A stretch of 64,000 nucleotides of DNA, taken from assembly GCA_030280995.1 (NCBI GenBank), contig JASXTE010000011.1, positions 18,246,603 through 18,310,602 of the forward strand, read 5' to 3'. Both the position numbers and the translations under genes were made by a program. The stretch comes from Hemileia vastatrix (taxonomy: Eukaryota; Basidiomycota; Pucciniomycetes; Pucciniales; Zaghouaniaceae). The notes under the pieces were generated by a model. It saw nothing but the letters and a program-made list of their open reading frames with translations. It had not been told where the DNA came from and ran no database searches. Below, piece after piece: positions 52,873 through 63,615 of the stretch. Position 1 is the first letter of the stretch, and each line of letters begins with the position of its first letter.

Positions 52873-55054
52873 ATGCTCATACCATTTAAGGTGTTTATAG
52901 CTCTTTGCACACAAAAAATACTATTCAGTTACGCACAACCCACCTCAGAAAAAGCATCAAAACTTTTATTCCGCTCCGACAGTCTCCAATTAGCTGAAGC
53001 GATGAGTACTGATAATTTGTCAGATAATACAGTAGCTTCATTGGTTTCGCTAAAGCGAAAAATTGCAAATAATTCAAACTCAGTGCCACTTGCGAATGAT
53101 AAATCGTGCTTTAAAGCTCAAAAGATTTATAATATGGTCTGTCATATGAAGGAATTGACGAATTTTAAAGACTGATTTTGTTTACATATGATTCAAAAAT
53201 TGATTTTAGCCTTATCAAAACCCTAATTTTATTGAAGCCAATGTGGCCAATAAAAAATCAAAAATTAGATTGTTTGTAGGTTATTTCATTTACTGGTGAA
53301 TCTAGAGTAATTTTACATCAGTAAACTGGCGGTATTTATTTAATCTCAAGATTGGGTTCAATTTTTGGTTTCGTAGGGAGTAGACATCGAAACAGGTCCA
53401 AGCCAACACGATACACACTCTTCTGGCAATAACACAATTCCGAATGGGCAGAGCTTAAGTTGCACCCAAACTCAAATTCGGTCTGAAAAATCTTCATTGA
53501 AAACTCCTGGAGAGGCTTCATCAGTTTTACCTCTAGAATTCCCTTCTGATCAAAAAACTGGTAGGTAAGTCCATCTATAACATTAAGCTACAACTTTTTT
53601 GGACTTATCGAATCAAAAACGGAATTGATTTCTGCTGTAAGATTTGGAACCCCCATCATCTTTTACTATGTCTCAGACCTTTGAAAGCCCCGAAAGATTA
53701 GCTGAAACATCGAATCCGCGTGATGATGGTAGCGATATAAGCACCAACATCTTACCCTCACACATCAAAATAACGAATCAAACCACCTGGTGAGATTAAT
53801 TTATATTCATGTCATTCCATTTATTTTGAAAAGTAGTCATTTAATAATAACCCAAATATAATCCCCAGTCGACATCCTGAAGAGCCTCAAGTTCTCTCAT
53901 TAAATAAAAATCAAAATGTTGTAATAAATAGCCCTCAGCCAGTAATTATCATGAAAAACTTTCATGTTGTGAAAAGGTTGACGATGAAATTCGCCAAAAA
54001 ATCTTTGAATACACGAGAGCAATCTCTAACAGATGCGACTAATTTATTTAGGGAATATATGCAACCTATGTCAGAAAATCCCCTGGAGCCAATCGCAAGG
54101 GATCATGTAGTACTGCTCTATTCCCTCTCCGCAGAAAAAAGGTTTGGAAGGAGGAGATCTATTAAGTATCTTAAGTTGGATAAAGGTCCTCTCGAAATCT
54201 ATAAAATATATCTCAGTGGATTCTCAGATTTTCTCCAAACGTCAAACTGTAATATTCAAACTCTCAACGTTGTCCAATTGTTGATTTTCAGCAATGTACA
54301 AACCATTCAAGCAGCAGTCTGCCTATTGAGAAAAAAATTGTCACTTGGAAAAGAGATTTGTATGAGGCTGTTGATCAAATTTCTTACACTTGCAGATGAG
54401 GGGATCCATGTTTCAATTTTGTATCGATCTTGTTGGTTTATCGGAGAAGTTTTCGATTGGCTCAAAAGAAGGAAAAGTTTCACAAAAGATACAATCGCCA
54501 TGTATAAACTAAGTATATTGAATGAATTGATGTTAAGTACTGAAAAATGGTTGAAGGAAAGTTCTGCCGAAGAGCTTCATTACATTAGTTCATTACAGGT
54601 TCGGCTCAGTTCATTTCCAGTTTTTGAAGACTTGACCAATGAAGTTGAGAGAGAACGAAGGTATTTTCTTTATGTGATCAGTAAGAAGACAAATTTCGGG
54701 AAGGAATACCAAGATCCCCTAAGTTTTTTCCAAAATCTATTCGATCAAATAAAGCAAAGAATTGAGTCAAAAGAGTCGAACATCTTGGATTCAGAATGTA
54801 ATTACTGCGAAAATCCTACCTTCTCAAATCTCTTTGCCAATCAGATGAATACTTACTCAAGGATGGAGATCATAAAAAAAGAAAAATCATATATGGATCT
54901 TACCATTGAAGCCTTTGGAAGTCCAAAATTCTCAAAAATAAATTCATTTCACTTTAAAAACATGTCCATCGGTGAAGAGCGTAGAAAAAAAATTTTGTTA
55001 AAAAAGAAGATGGTATTAATTAAAAAGAAAAAGTCGCAAAAACATAAATATTAG
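52873..55054 (+). CDS. Unrecognised four-exon gene, 593-residue candidate secreted protein
   Basis: The exons are 52873-53136, 53377-53560, 53642-53789 and 53869-55054. Their lengths sum to 1782 nt, 594 codons with stop, with all joins in frame. Introns start GTCTGT, GTAGGT and GTGAGA and end CGTAG, GTAAG and CCCAG. The N-terminus MLIPFKVFIALCTQKILFSY followed by AQPTSEKA looks like a short signal peptide. Residues about 88-225 are Ser/Thr/Pro-rich and likely disordered. From about residue 226 (MKNFHVVKRLTMKFAKKSLN) the protein is helical and charged, with one CNYC pair (SECNYCENPTF). It ends in a basic run (LIKKKKSQKHKY). I recognise no family. An effector-like or lineage-specific secreted protein is possible; a nuclear protein is an alternative because of the basic tail and the weak signal. 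The first intron is the least certain. Confidence 0.65.
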
Positions 55055-55330
55055 TTTGTGTCAAAATTATTGGCTCTGCTGGTTCACATTATCACTCTCC
55101 TTTATCTTTTATCTTGATTATTTCATCATTACCTTTTTGAGCAGTTTTCTCTTAGTTGCCTCCATCAGATACCTTTATTTTATTTTTTTTTCATTTATTG
55201 TCTGCTAATCTTCACTCGCTCACTGAGCCATGTCATCACTTGTATAAATTTTTATCATAAATGCATGCAAATACATTTATGGTCAATCCATACAATAAAT
55301 TGACGACCCTAGTTTGTATATGAAAACTAC

Positions 55331-55897
55331 GCCATGTATAAACTAAGTATATTGAATGAATTGCTGTTAAGTACTGAAAAATGGTTGAAGGAAAGTTCTG
55401 CCAAAAAGCTTCATTACATTAGTTCATTACAGGTTCGGCTCAGTTCATTTCCAATTTTTGAAGACTTGACCAATGAAGTTGAGAGAGAACGAAGGTATTT
55501 TCTTTATGTGATCAGTAAGAAGACAAATTTCGGGAAGGAATACCAAGATCCCCTAGGTTTTTTTCAAAATCTATTCGATCAAATAAAGCAAAGAATTGAG
55601 CCAAAAGAGTCGAACATCTTGGATTCAGAATGTAATTACTGCGAAAATCCTACCTTCTCAAATCTCTTTGCCAATCAGATGAATACTTACTCAAGGATAG
55701 AGATCATAAAAAAAGAAAAATCATATATGGATCTTACCATTGAAGCCTTTGGAAGTCGCAAATTCTCAAAAATAAATTTATTCCACTTTAAAAACCTGTC
55801 CATTGGTGAAGAGCGTAGAAAAAATTGGCCTTTATAAAAGAAGATTGTATTAGCAAAAAAAAAAAAAAAAAAGAGTTATAAAAACATGAATATTAAT
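55331..55897 (+). pseudogene. Partial tandem duplicate of the 3' exon of the four-exon gene
   Basis: From GCCATGTATAAACTAAGTAT this repeats 54497-55060 with about 96-97% identity by eye. It encodes a 167-residue open frame (MYKLSILNELLLSTEKWLKE ... NPTFSNLFANQMNTYSRIEI) ending at 55837, where a frameshift alters the C-terminus (RRKNWPL). A run of 17-18 A follows (55855-55873). It lacks exons 1-3, the first half of exon 4 and any upstream promoter of the gene. The A run is internal to the homologous region, so this looks like a segmental duplication, not a retrocopy. Amino-acid changes such as E to K and S to G are few. Confidence 0.75.
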
Positions 55898-56401
55898 TAT
55901 AAAGTTTCAATCCTGAAGAAAATCATATATACTAGGGGGTCACAAACATAGCATATCAGCCATTCGAAAATCTCATTTTTTTAAACTTTTAATTATGATG
56001 TTTTCACTGTTTAAAATCAATCATTTGATGACTTAATATGGAGGGGATTCCTATTTTTTTATAACTAGGAATGAATTTAATGTATTTCTATATTTTCATG
56101 TTCGAGACCCACTTTGAAAGCCTAGAGTTTTTTTTATGCAGCTTATTTTGAAGAAAACTTATAAGTATTACTCACTATGAATTAGTAAGGTAAAGTATAT
56201 ATCACTAAAGCTACAAAGGTTTTTTTGAAGAATGACATGTTTACTGAAGGATTCCTGAGTATTCTACATGCGATTAACACATTGCTTGATATGTACTGAC
56301 TATTTTAACTTGCTAAACCATTATTTGTTTAATATCCTTTTGCCTATCTATAAAAGAAAACAAGTAATTGTCATGGCTAAATATAAATAGTATCTATTTA
56401 T
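55898..56401. other. AT-rich intergenic stretch, nothing recognised
   Basis: I see no ORF, repeat partner or terminal repeat in this stretch. It separates the duplicate gene fragment from an old LTR. Confidence 0.5.
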
Positions 56402-56619
56402 TGGCAAGTTGTCTAGAAGAAGGGAGCAAAAAGATAATTGGAGTGCTGAGAAATTAAGTAAGATCATTAATTACTGGTATTTTCATTCAAATCCTTTTAC
56501 TAATATTATAAACTTTCTATCTCAATGACTTTATTGGGGATTATTTCATATTTATTAAGGGCTATTAGTGCCTCTAATTTAAATAAAAATAATAATCAAT
56601 TGATTTTAAAAGTATGTAA
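56402..56619 (-). mobile_element. Old G-type LTR, left part (split by element F)
   Basis: GGCAAGTTGTCTAGAAGAAG matches the LTR end seen at 36229 and 62330. The remainder of the LTR resumes after element F at 61895 (GATTACACAAGGCCTTC, ATATAAGAGGCCCTCTGAAG). That part corresponds to the promoter region of the G1 LTR in reverse and fades near 62100. The LTR is older than F. Confidence 0.55.
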
Positions 56620-57239
56620 CACTACGCACCAAGTAAGATATCCCTGATGGGGATATCCGGCGTGAGTTAGGGATATTTTAGGGAGGGACATAAGAGCATG
56701 TAAAATCGTCCATCAATTTAGCCCAATTATGCAATTTTTTGCATTAATTTGCCATTTTTGCTCCAATCATCACTTGCACTACAGCTAAATTCAGAACGCT
56801 TGGTGAAAATTGTAAAAATTTTACAGGTTTGTCACAGCAATATTAGTGCAAAAATGTTGAGAGATCTGTCACTGATTGCAGATCTCTCAGGTTGAGACAA
56901 AATTCTACAATCCAGCATCAGACCTGGCCACCAGCCACCACCCCCTCAACTTCTATACCATCCATTTCACCCCATCTGTTTCATCCCAGCTACCCCAGGC
57001 CTAATCGGACGCCCATCAAGATTTTCTCATTAACCTTTGGTTTGTATTTTTTTTTCTTATCTTTTCTTTTTTTTTCTAGTTTTCAAAGGGGTTTTTTTTT
57101 GTTAGACCTCTTCTCCCACCAATCCATACCATCCCAGCTACCCCAGGCCTAATCGGAGGCCCATCAAGATTTTTCCATTAACCTTTGGTGCATTTTTTTT
57201 TTCTTATCTTTTCTTTTCTAATTTTTTTTAAGTGACTTC

Positions 57240-58262
57240 ATGGTGTTCATAAAATATGATCCGGCATTCAAGGTCAAGATCGTCATGGCAGCTTTAGAAG
57301 GTCAATCTCTAGAAGAAATCAATTTAAAAAATGCTGCCCAAATTCACCGCAATTCTCTATCTCGTTGGATGAATCTCTATAACTCTACTAAAGCTGTTAT
57401 AACCGACCCTTCTACATATCTCAAATGTGGAAAACCTTTCAAGATATCAGAAGATCAGTGGGAATTCCTTAAAGAGGTTCTTTAAACTGATCCTAAAAAA
57501 TATCAGGTAGAGTTGCAGGCAAGTTTGCTCGAGAATCATAATGTAGATGTTTCTCAAGCAACAATTCACAGGGAACTAATATATTGACTTCATATGAGTA
57601 AAAAGTCTCTTCAAAAAGTTCATCCAAAACAAGATTATGAGCAACATATTTGTTTTATGTCAACAGTTGGCCAGTTTGATCCCAAAACTCTTGTTTTCAC
57701 TGGTATGTTTATTTTTATTTATTTATTATATTTATTATATTAATTCTTATATTGATCTTTCTCTGTATTAGATGAATCTGGAATTTCTGTGGAAGGTGTG
57801 CAATGGAATGAAGGTTGGGCAAAAGTTGAAGAGCGTACCAAACAAGTAGAGCACACTCAAGAAACTTTACGTTACAATATTATTCCAAGGGTATCTCTCT
57901 CAGGTTTTATTGCCACAGAAATACAATCCAAAATGGTGTGCTGTTCAGATTTTGAATTCTTTCTGGAGTACATTTTAGTGTGTTTTCCTTTCTACTAATA
58001 GTTCCTAAAATCAGAAGGTGATTCTTTTCTGAGTGTGTGAAAGCTCCCCATGTTGTCACCTTATCCAGAAAGAAACAGTGTTCTTGTCATGGACAATGTG
58101 GCCTTTCATCATGGGGGAAAAGTTAAAGATTTAGTGGAAAAATTTAGATGTCAACTCCTCTACCTCCCAGCCTACTCACCTGACCTAAATCCTATAAAGA
58201 AGTGTTTTTGTGTATTGAAAATTATGTTAAGATGTTGTGCTGATTTAACCGGTGGCTCATAG
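57240..58262 (+). pseudogene. Tc1/mariner-like transposase, broken
   Basis: The ATG at 57240 gives MVFIKYDPAFKVKIVMAALE, then a helix-turn-helix-like part (IHRNSLSRWMNLYNSTKA). Two stops follow (57483; near 57585). A 69-nt intron (57703-57771, GTATGT...ATTAG) joins LVFT to DESGISVEG, giving the first catalytic Asp. VMDNVAFHHGGKVKDLV at about 58085 carries the second Asp. LPAYSPDLNPIKKCF at 58170 is the third motif, but the expected Glu of NPIE is Lys. Fungal Tc1-type transposases of this sort cut and paste DNA at TA sites. The stops and the lost acidic residue make this copy inactive. Confidence 0.8.
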
Positions 58263-58582
58263 GATGAATATATAATTAACCAATTTGTAAAAATGTGGAT
58301 TACAGATGATTTAATGCATGATATGTTTAGAGCAAGTGGATATGTAGAGTAGAATTAGGAAATACATTTATGTTGAGCTGATTAATCAATAAAAAAGACA
58401 ATAAGTAAATCAAATTTATTTTATTTGGCCATTTCTCAAAAATTTCTCAACTTAAGCATTTTAAGAGTGTGTATATCATAAAATATTGAATTTCAATAAA
58501 ATGTGTATCTTATATGTGCAAACTATATACAATTTTACCAATATTGGTACCTCTGCATGCACCCTCAACATCATGACAAAAC

Positions 58583-60025
58583 TTAGCATAAAAAAGGTCT
58601 TTTATCTTTGTTTTTCTTAGTTTTCTTCTTTTGGAGTTCCTTAAGATGTGCACCATAAGTTTTTGAGGTGCAAACACAAGCTCTTGCTAAAGCATCAGGT
58701 ACTCCAGCTTCTATCAATTCAGCAGGGGTATAATCCTGGAAGTATGACCAATGAGTGAGCCCAAGATTATCAAGTCCCATTTGAAACTTTGTGTTGTCAC
58801 TATCAACACAAGCTTCAGCAAAAAAAAGCTTTCACTGAATTTGGATTTTCAACTTCTTCATTTTCAGAGCAATCAGGAGAGGAAGAAACTTGAAGATCAC
58901 CGCTGGGGGCTATAGCAGGGGAGAAAAATGAAAATGAAGAGCCAGCTTCTAAAGATTTACTTTGAGTACGTGTCTTTGACACCATTTATTTAAACTGAAA
59001 AGCGGGAGACTTTGGAGGATTCAAATAGGTGACTTCATGTGAATTATTATGATGTTTAGACAAAAATAAATCAGAATTATTGAAATTTAAGAAGAAAAAA
59101 GGTATCAGAATAATTTACCATGGCTTCAGCCCACATTTCTGCTTTATCATGAGTAAGAATTAAGTACTCTTGGGGGTTTTCTGGATTAATACAACAGTGA
59201 AAATTTTTGCCTTTTAAAATTTCCTTCCTCTTCTTATGAACCTGTAAAAACATATTCACTCTTTCTATGTGAAGAGCATCCCTTCCCATGCTACAGCTTG
59301 GAATTGATGCTTCCCCTTCATCTTTTTTGGAAGAATTTACAATTTCAGCTTCTTTAACTTGTTTGATAGTTGACCCCCTCTAAGCATGCAAATAGAGAAA
59401 ATTTTAGATTCTAAACTCAGAGGAAAAGAAGAAAATAATTACCTTTAGGGCAGGGTGGGGATCTTGATGATCCAAGTGAATAATCAGTAGCTTATTTCCA
59501 GATAAGAGTACCGCCATAGCAAAATATTGTTTGAAGATCGCCGCAGTATCAATTTTCCTTTTCTTTTTAGCTGAGAAATCCTATTTTTGAGGGATAATAC
59601 CACACCAAGGCACTGTTCCTTGGTCTACTCATTTTTTTACTCATGTCACTACCACACTTTCTTCTACATCCCAAATAGTTTGCATTACTTGGTTTTTAAA
59701 GGTTTCCAGGTTCTTGTTAGCAACCTCCCAGACAAACAAAAGTTTGTTAGGTTCAGAGGAAATATTTTCAATTTCCACTTTAGAATCTTCAGCAGTTTTC
59801 TTCCTTTTTTGGCCTGAAGAAAATTTTGTCCTTATTTTTGATAAAAATCACAAACTTGACATTTATTGTCATTTGATCAGGTAAATTTTCATCAGTGATG
59901 TTTTTGATGCTTTTGGTGGAAGAAACTAACTCATGTGCTGTATTATGAGGAGCTGAAGCATCAAAATTTGTATTGTTATAATGACTATGGTAGTTAGCTG
60001 GACAGATCAGAAGCAAATTCAACAT
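58583..60025 (-). pseudogene. Second gene of element F (convergent), C-terminal SAM-like helix bundle
   Basis: Pieces on the minus strand, in order: 60025-59800 YHSHYNNTNFDASAPHNTAH and SSTKSIKNITDENLPDQMTI; about 59580-59460 FKQYFAMAVLLSGNKLLIIH; 59340-59090 EGEASIPSCSMGRDALHIER, then FHCCINPENPQEYLILTHDK and AEMWAEAMVNYSD; 58980-58830 a Ser-rich acidic linker starting MVSKTRTQSKSLEAGS; 58780-58583 MGLDNLGLTHWSYFQDYTPA, then ELIEAGVPDALARA. The last part resembles a SAM-like helical domain, and the HDKAEMWAEAM word recalls 'LT.. .W..AM' motifs in fungal transposon-linked proteins. Frameshifts and stops occur between pieces. The gene converges on the transposase gene inside the same element. 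The function is unknown; helping the transposase is a guess. Confidence 0.45.
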
Positions 60026-61351
60026 TTCTGCACAAGAAAATTATAAAATAAAATAAATAGAAAGGATTATCATCCAATAATATATTCAGAAATAAAATAC
60101 ATTCCAAGAAAAAGTCTTGAGGTGGCTGTGATTGAACAGATGGGATGGTATGGATTGATGGGAGGAGAGTTCTAACAAAAAAACACCACATTAGAAAACT
60201 AGAAAAAAAAAGAAATGATAAGAAAAAATACACACCAAAGGTTAATAAGCAAATCTTGATGGGCGTCCGATTAAGCCTGGGGTAGCAGGAATGGAACAGA
60301 TGGGATTGTATGGATTGGTGGGAGGAGAGGTCTAACAAAAAAACCCTCCCTTTGAAAAATAGAAAAAAAAATATGCACCAAAGGTTAATAAGAAAATTTT
60401 GATGGGCTTCTTATTTTTTTATTTACATAGACATATGATGAATTATCTACCACATGATTCATGTATATAGACTGTAATGATTGCGTCTAACTAGCTCTGA
60501 TTCTTCTTGGAGTTCAGTTACTGACGTACCATTACAGATAAAGTAATGAATTTGATTCTTCTCAGAGTTTTGTTACTGATGTACCATTACACTTATTAGG
60601 CCTGGGGTAGCTGGGATGGTATGGATTGGTGGGAGGAGAGGTCTAACAAAAAAAACCCGTTAGAAAACTATAAAAAAAATAAAAGGGTAAGAAAAAAAAT
60701 GCACAAAAGGTTAATAAAATATCTTGATAGGCCTCCAATTAGGCCTGGGATAGGTGGGATGGAACAGATGAGATGAAATGGATGGGGTGGAATGGATGGC
60801 ATAGAAGTTGAGAGAGTGGTGGCTGGTGGCAAGGTCTGATGCTGGATCATAGAATTTTGTCTCAACTTGAGAGATCTGCAATCAGTGAAAGATCTCTCAA
60901 GGTTTTTGTACTAAAATTGCTGTGAAAAACCTGTAAAAATTTTACAAGTTGCACCAAGAGTTATAAATTTATCTGTGATGTTCATCAAAAAATTATCTTT
61001 ATAAATACAAATTGCATAATTGTCAAAAATGGAGGATAATTGAGCACCATATGATCTTAACACCACAGGACATAAGTTTCTTATGTGTATTTTATCCCCC
61101 TTTGGTTTTGATTTATTTCCTTTATGTTACTTTCTGTATGTCTCTGAATCACCTTTATTTTAACTCAAACTAATCTCAGCTTCTTTTATTTTCAATGCCA
61201 TGCCTAAAACATCATCATCAGGCACAAAATTGAGTTTCAACATGTTTCATGACTCATTCACATTTTTTTAAGCAATAAGATTGTTCAAATGTGACTGAAT
61301 TTGTCTCAAAACTTTGGAAGGGCACACATTTCATGTCAGACTGTATATACC

Positions 61352-61700
61352 CAGGACTGAGTAAAAAGTGCTTATAAGTTATGTTAAACACATGAACTAT
61401 ACATGGGAACAATAAATGAGAGTACACAAACAGTATACATAAGTAAAATTATTATAATACACAAAAAATGCCGTTATAACACCTTATATACACACATATA
61501 TCCACCTTTTATAGGTATTATGTACTTAATATTAAGTTGGAATATGTTAGGGTAGTCTTAAGAGCCTTAAATATAAGGCTACATAATTTTTAAGTACACT
61601 TAAAGCTGTTATATTCATTGTTTTACGCAAAAAACAAGAAATGCGCTTTATTTCACTTAAAAGTTGACTATATGCGCTATAAAATTCATTGTTTTTTCTC
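61352..61700 (+). mobile_element. Terminal fragment related to element E
   Basis: CCAGGACTGAGTAAAAAGTG at 61352, followed by sequence matching the reverse complement of 35640-35998, includes TTGGAATATGTTAGGGTA and TAAATATAAGGCTACATAAT. The other end is missing or lies within the disturbed right arm of element F. It contains no gene. Confidence 0.55.
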
Positions 61701-61894
61701 TTTTTTCACCATTTATTTGGAAAAAAAAAATTCTCATGTGCACAAATGATTTCTCTTTCACTTAATTTTCTCACAGTTAATTTTCTTGCACTTAATTTTC
61801 TTAAATTTACTTTTCTAACCTTATGCCCCTCCCTAAAATATCCCCAACTCGCACTGGATATCCCCATCAGGGATATCTTTCTTGTTGCATAGTG

Positions 61895-62318
61895 TAGAGT
61901 AAGGATGAGTTTACAGGGGATTACACAAGGCCTTCATACATATAAGAGGCCCTCTGAAGCACCAAAAAGGTATGTACAAAAGCTGAACATGTAAAACAAT
62001 AAAGTATAGGTGGAAACATGTTTAATGAAACTAAGAGGAATGAGAAAGAGCCTAAGATCCACCAATTAAAGCCAAACATTTAATCAAACATTAGAGCATG
62101 TACAATCATGCATTAAAAATTAAATTAGCAAATGTTGTGTGAAATTAAAAAATTAGTCTAATTAAACTTTTTCCACAGACACACAAAATAGTATTCATTT
62201 TGCCTTTTCTAATTGGCACTTAATGTTAATTTCTGCAGCCATGCAACATTAACTCCTTATGTCTCATTCTCTTTTGCATCCTGTCATGCAATATCTACTC
62301 TTCATGTGTATTAAATCT
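61895..62318 (-). mobile_element. Old G-type LTR, right part
   Basis: This continues the LTR of 56402-56619 after element F. TTACACAAGGCCTTCATACA and AGGCCCTCTGAAGCACC match the promoter block of G-type LTRs in reverse. From about 62092 (GAGCATGTACAATCATGC) the sequence no longer resembles an LTR. Confidence 0.5.
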
Positions 62319-62323
62319 CATAC

Positions 62324-63612
62324 TATCAGCCGGTTGTCTAGAAGAAAAGGAGAAAGAAGGAGAAAACAGAAAGAAGGGAAAGAGCTAATATAAAGGATAA
62401 AGAAATAATAAAAAAATAATAAAAAAATTATTATTTTGAGATAGAGAGAGGCGACGAGATTCCCTGGAATTTGGCACAACGGTGAGGCTTATTAAATTAT
62501 AATATATTTATTTAAAATAAGTATTACTTTCTCTGCGCGGCAAACACTATTATTACTATTAGACTTATTGCAACCTGTAATTATTTATATAAAATTTAAA
62601 TTAGAATTTTAATACTAATAAAAATAATAATAAATGTATTGTATTAAGAAAATATATTCAAGTTTGATTGTATAGTAATTGATAGAGCTACAGGGGGTTT
62701 CCAAAGGCCCTTATATAAGAAAGGGGCCCTCTGAAGCACCACAAGAAAATATATCCTATTAAAAATAAGATAAGAAATAATTAATAGTTGAAATTAAGTG
62801 TACCAAATCTGTAAGCGAAAAATCTAAAACAATTAATTAAAAAATAAGTAAGAGCCCAAAAAATTCACCAATTTAACCCCAAAAAAATCTTTAAAATAAG
62901 TGAGTAATTAAATAAGATTGAAACACTTAAAGTATTAACTGATTCAATTTATAACATGTTTGATAATAGCCCATTTTAAGTGAGACATAAAATTAATCTA
63001 TTTTAATAAAATAATTAGTATAATTAATTAATTAAGTCTGGAACATAAGATATTAATTAATATGACCCATTTTATTAGTGTAAGAATTAAATTAGGTTAA
63101 AACAATTTATTAAATTAACATTATTACTAAATTTTAGAATAAAACATTAGTAATTAATTAAATAAAATATTTTGACTAATTTAATACCTTAATGACATAA
63201 TTATGAGTCAAAAAAGCGCTCAAGATTCATAATTTATATGATATAAAAGTTTTATTTTAATACTTTAATTTAATTTATTTATTTAATTATATTATAAGTT
63301 AATATTTTGATTTTTTAACTATAATATATTTAATAAATTAATTAATAATTTATAAGTATTAAATACATGAAAAATGCGCCAACATTTTATAGAATAAAAA
63401 GTATTTAATGAGTTTTAGTTGTATCTATAATTTATTTAATAATAAATTTAATATAACCCTTATTTTAGTTATATTATAATACAATTGTTATATAATTTTA
63501 TTATGCAATATAATATTAATTTATATACATAAAATGCATAATTTTTTGCCCTCATTAAGCTCCAATAGATTAACATACAATTTACTGGGCTCCTGGTATA
63601 GCCTGGCTGACA
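62324..63612 (-). mobile_element. Solo LTR of the G1 type, TSD CATAC
   Basis: Bounded by TATCAGCCGGTTGTCTAG on the left and ATAGCCTGGCTGACA on the right, about 1289 bp. The duplication is CATAC (62319-62323 and 63613-63617). It contains the reverse of the TATA/promoter block (CCCTTATATAAGAAAGGGGC near 62720) and CTCTGCGCGGCAAACACT, shared with G1. There is no internal region. Confidence 0.85.
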
Positions 63613-63615
63613 CAT

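Larger units (their letters stand above)
56620..61894 (+). mobile_element. Tc1/mariner-like element F with long structured ends
   Basis: Ends CACTACGCACCAAGTAAGAT at 56620 and TTCTTGTTGCATAGTG at 61894 are inverted repeats sharing ATATCCCTGATGGGGATATCC and TTAGGGATATTTTAGGGAGG-like sequence. TA follows the right end. Subterminal inverted sequence extends to about 57230 and back from about 60600. It includes a tandem block (CCCAGCTACCCCAGGCCTAA and CCCATCAAGATTTT), two copies on the left and three on the right. It encodes a broken transposase (57240-58262, plus) and a second broken gene on the minus strand (58583-60025). A third piece of the same terminus lies at 63616. The region 61070-61820 in the right end is further disturbed. 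Confidence 0.7.

Noticed and set aside
57240..57485. Intact small DNA-binding protein of 81 residues
   Set aside because: It is the N-terminal helix-turn-helix of the broken transposase; the frame continues after the stop with matching sequence.
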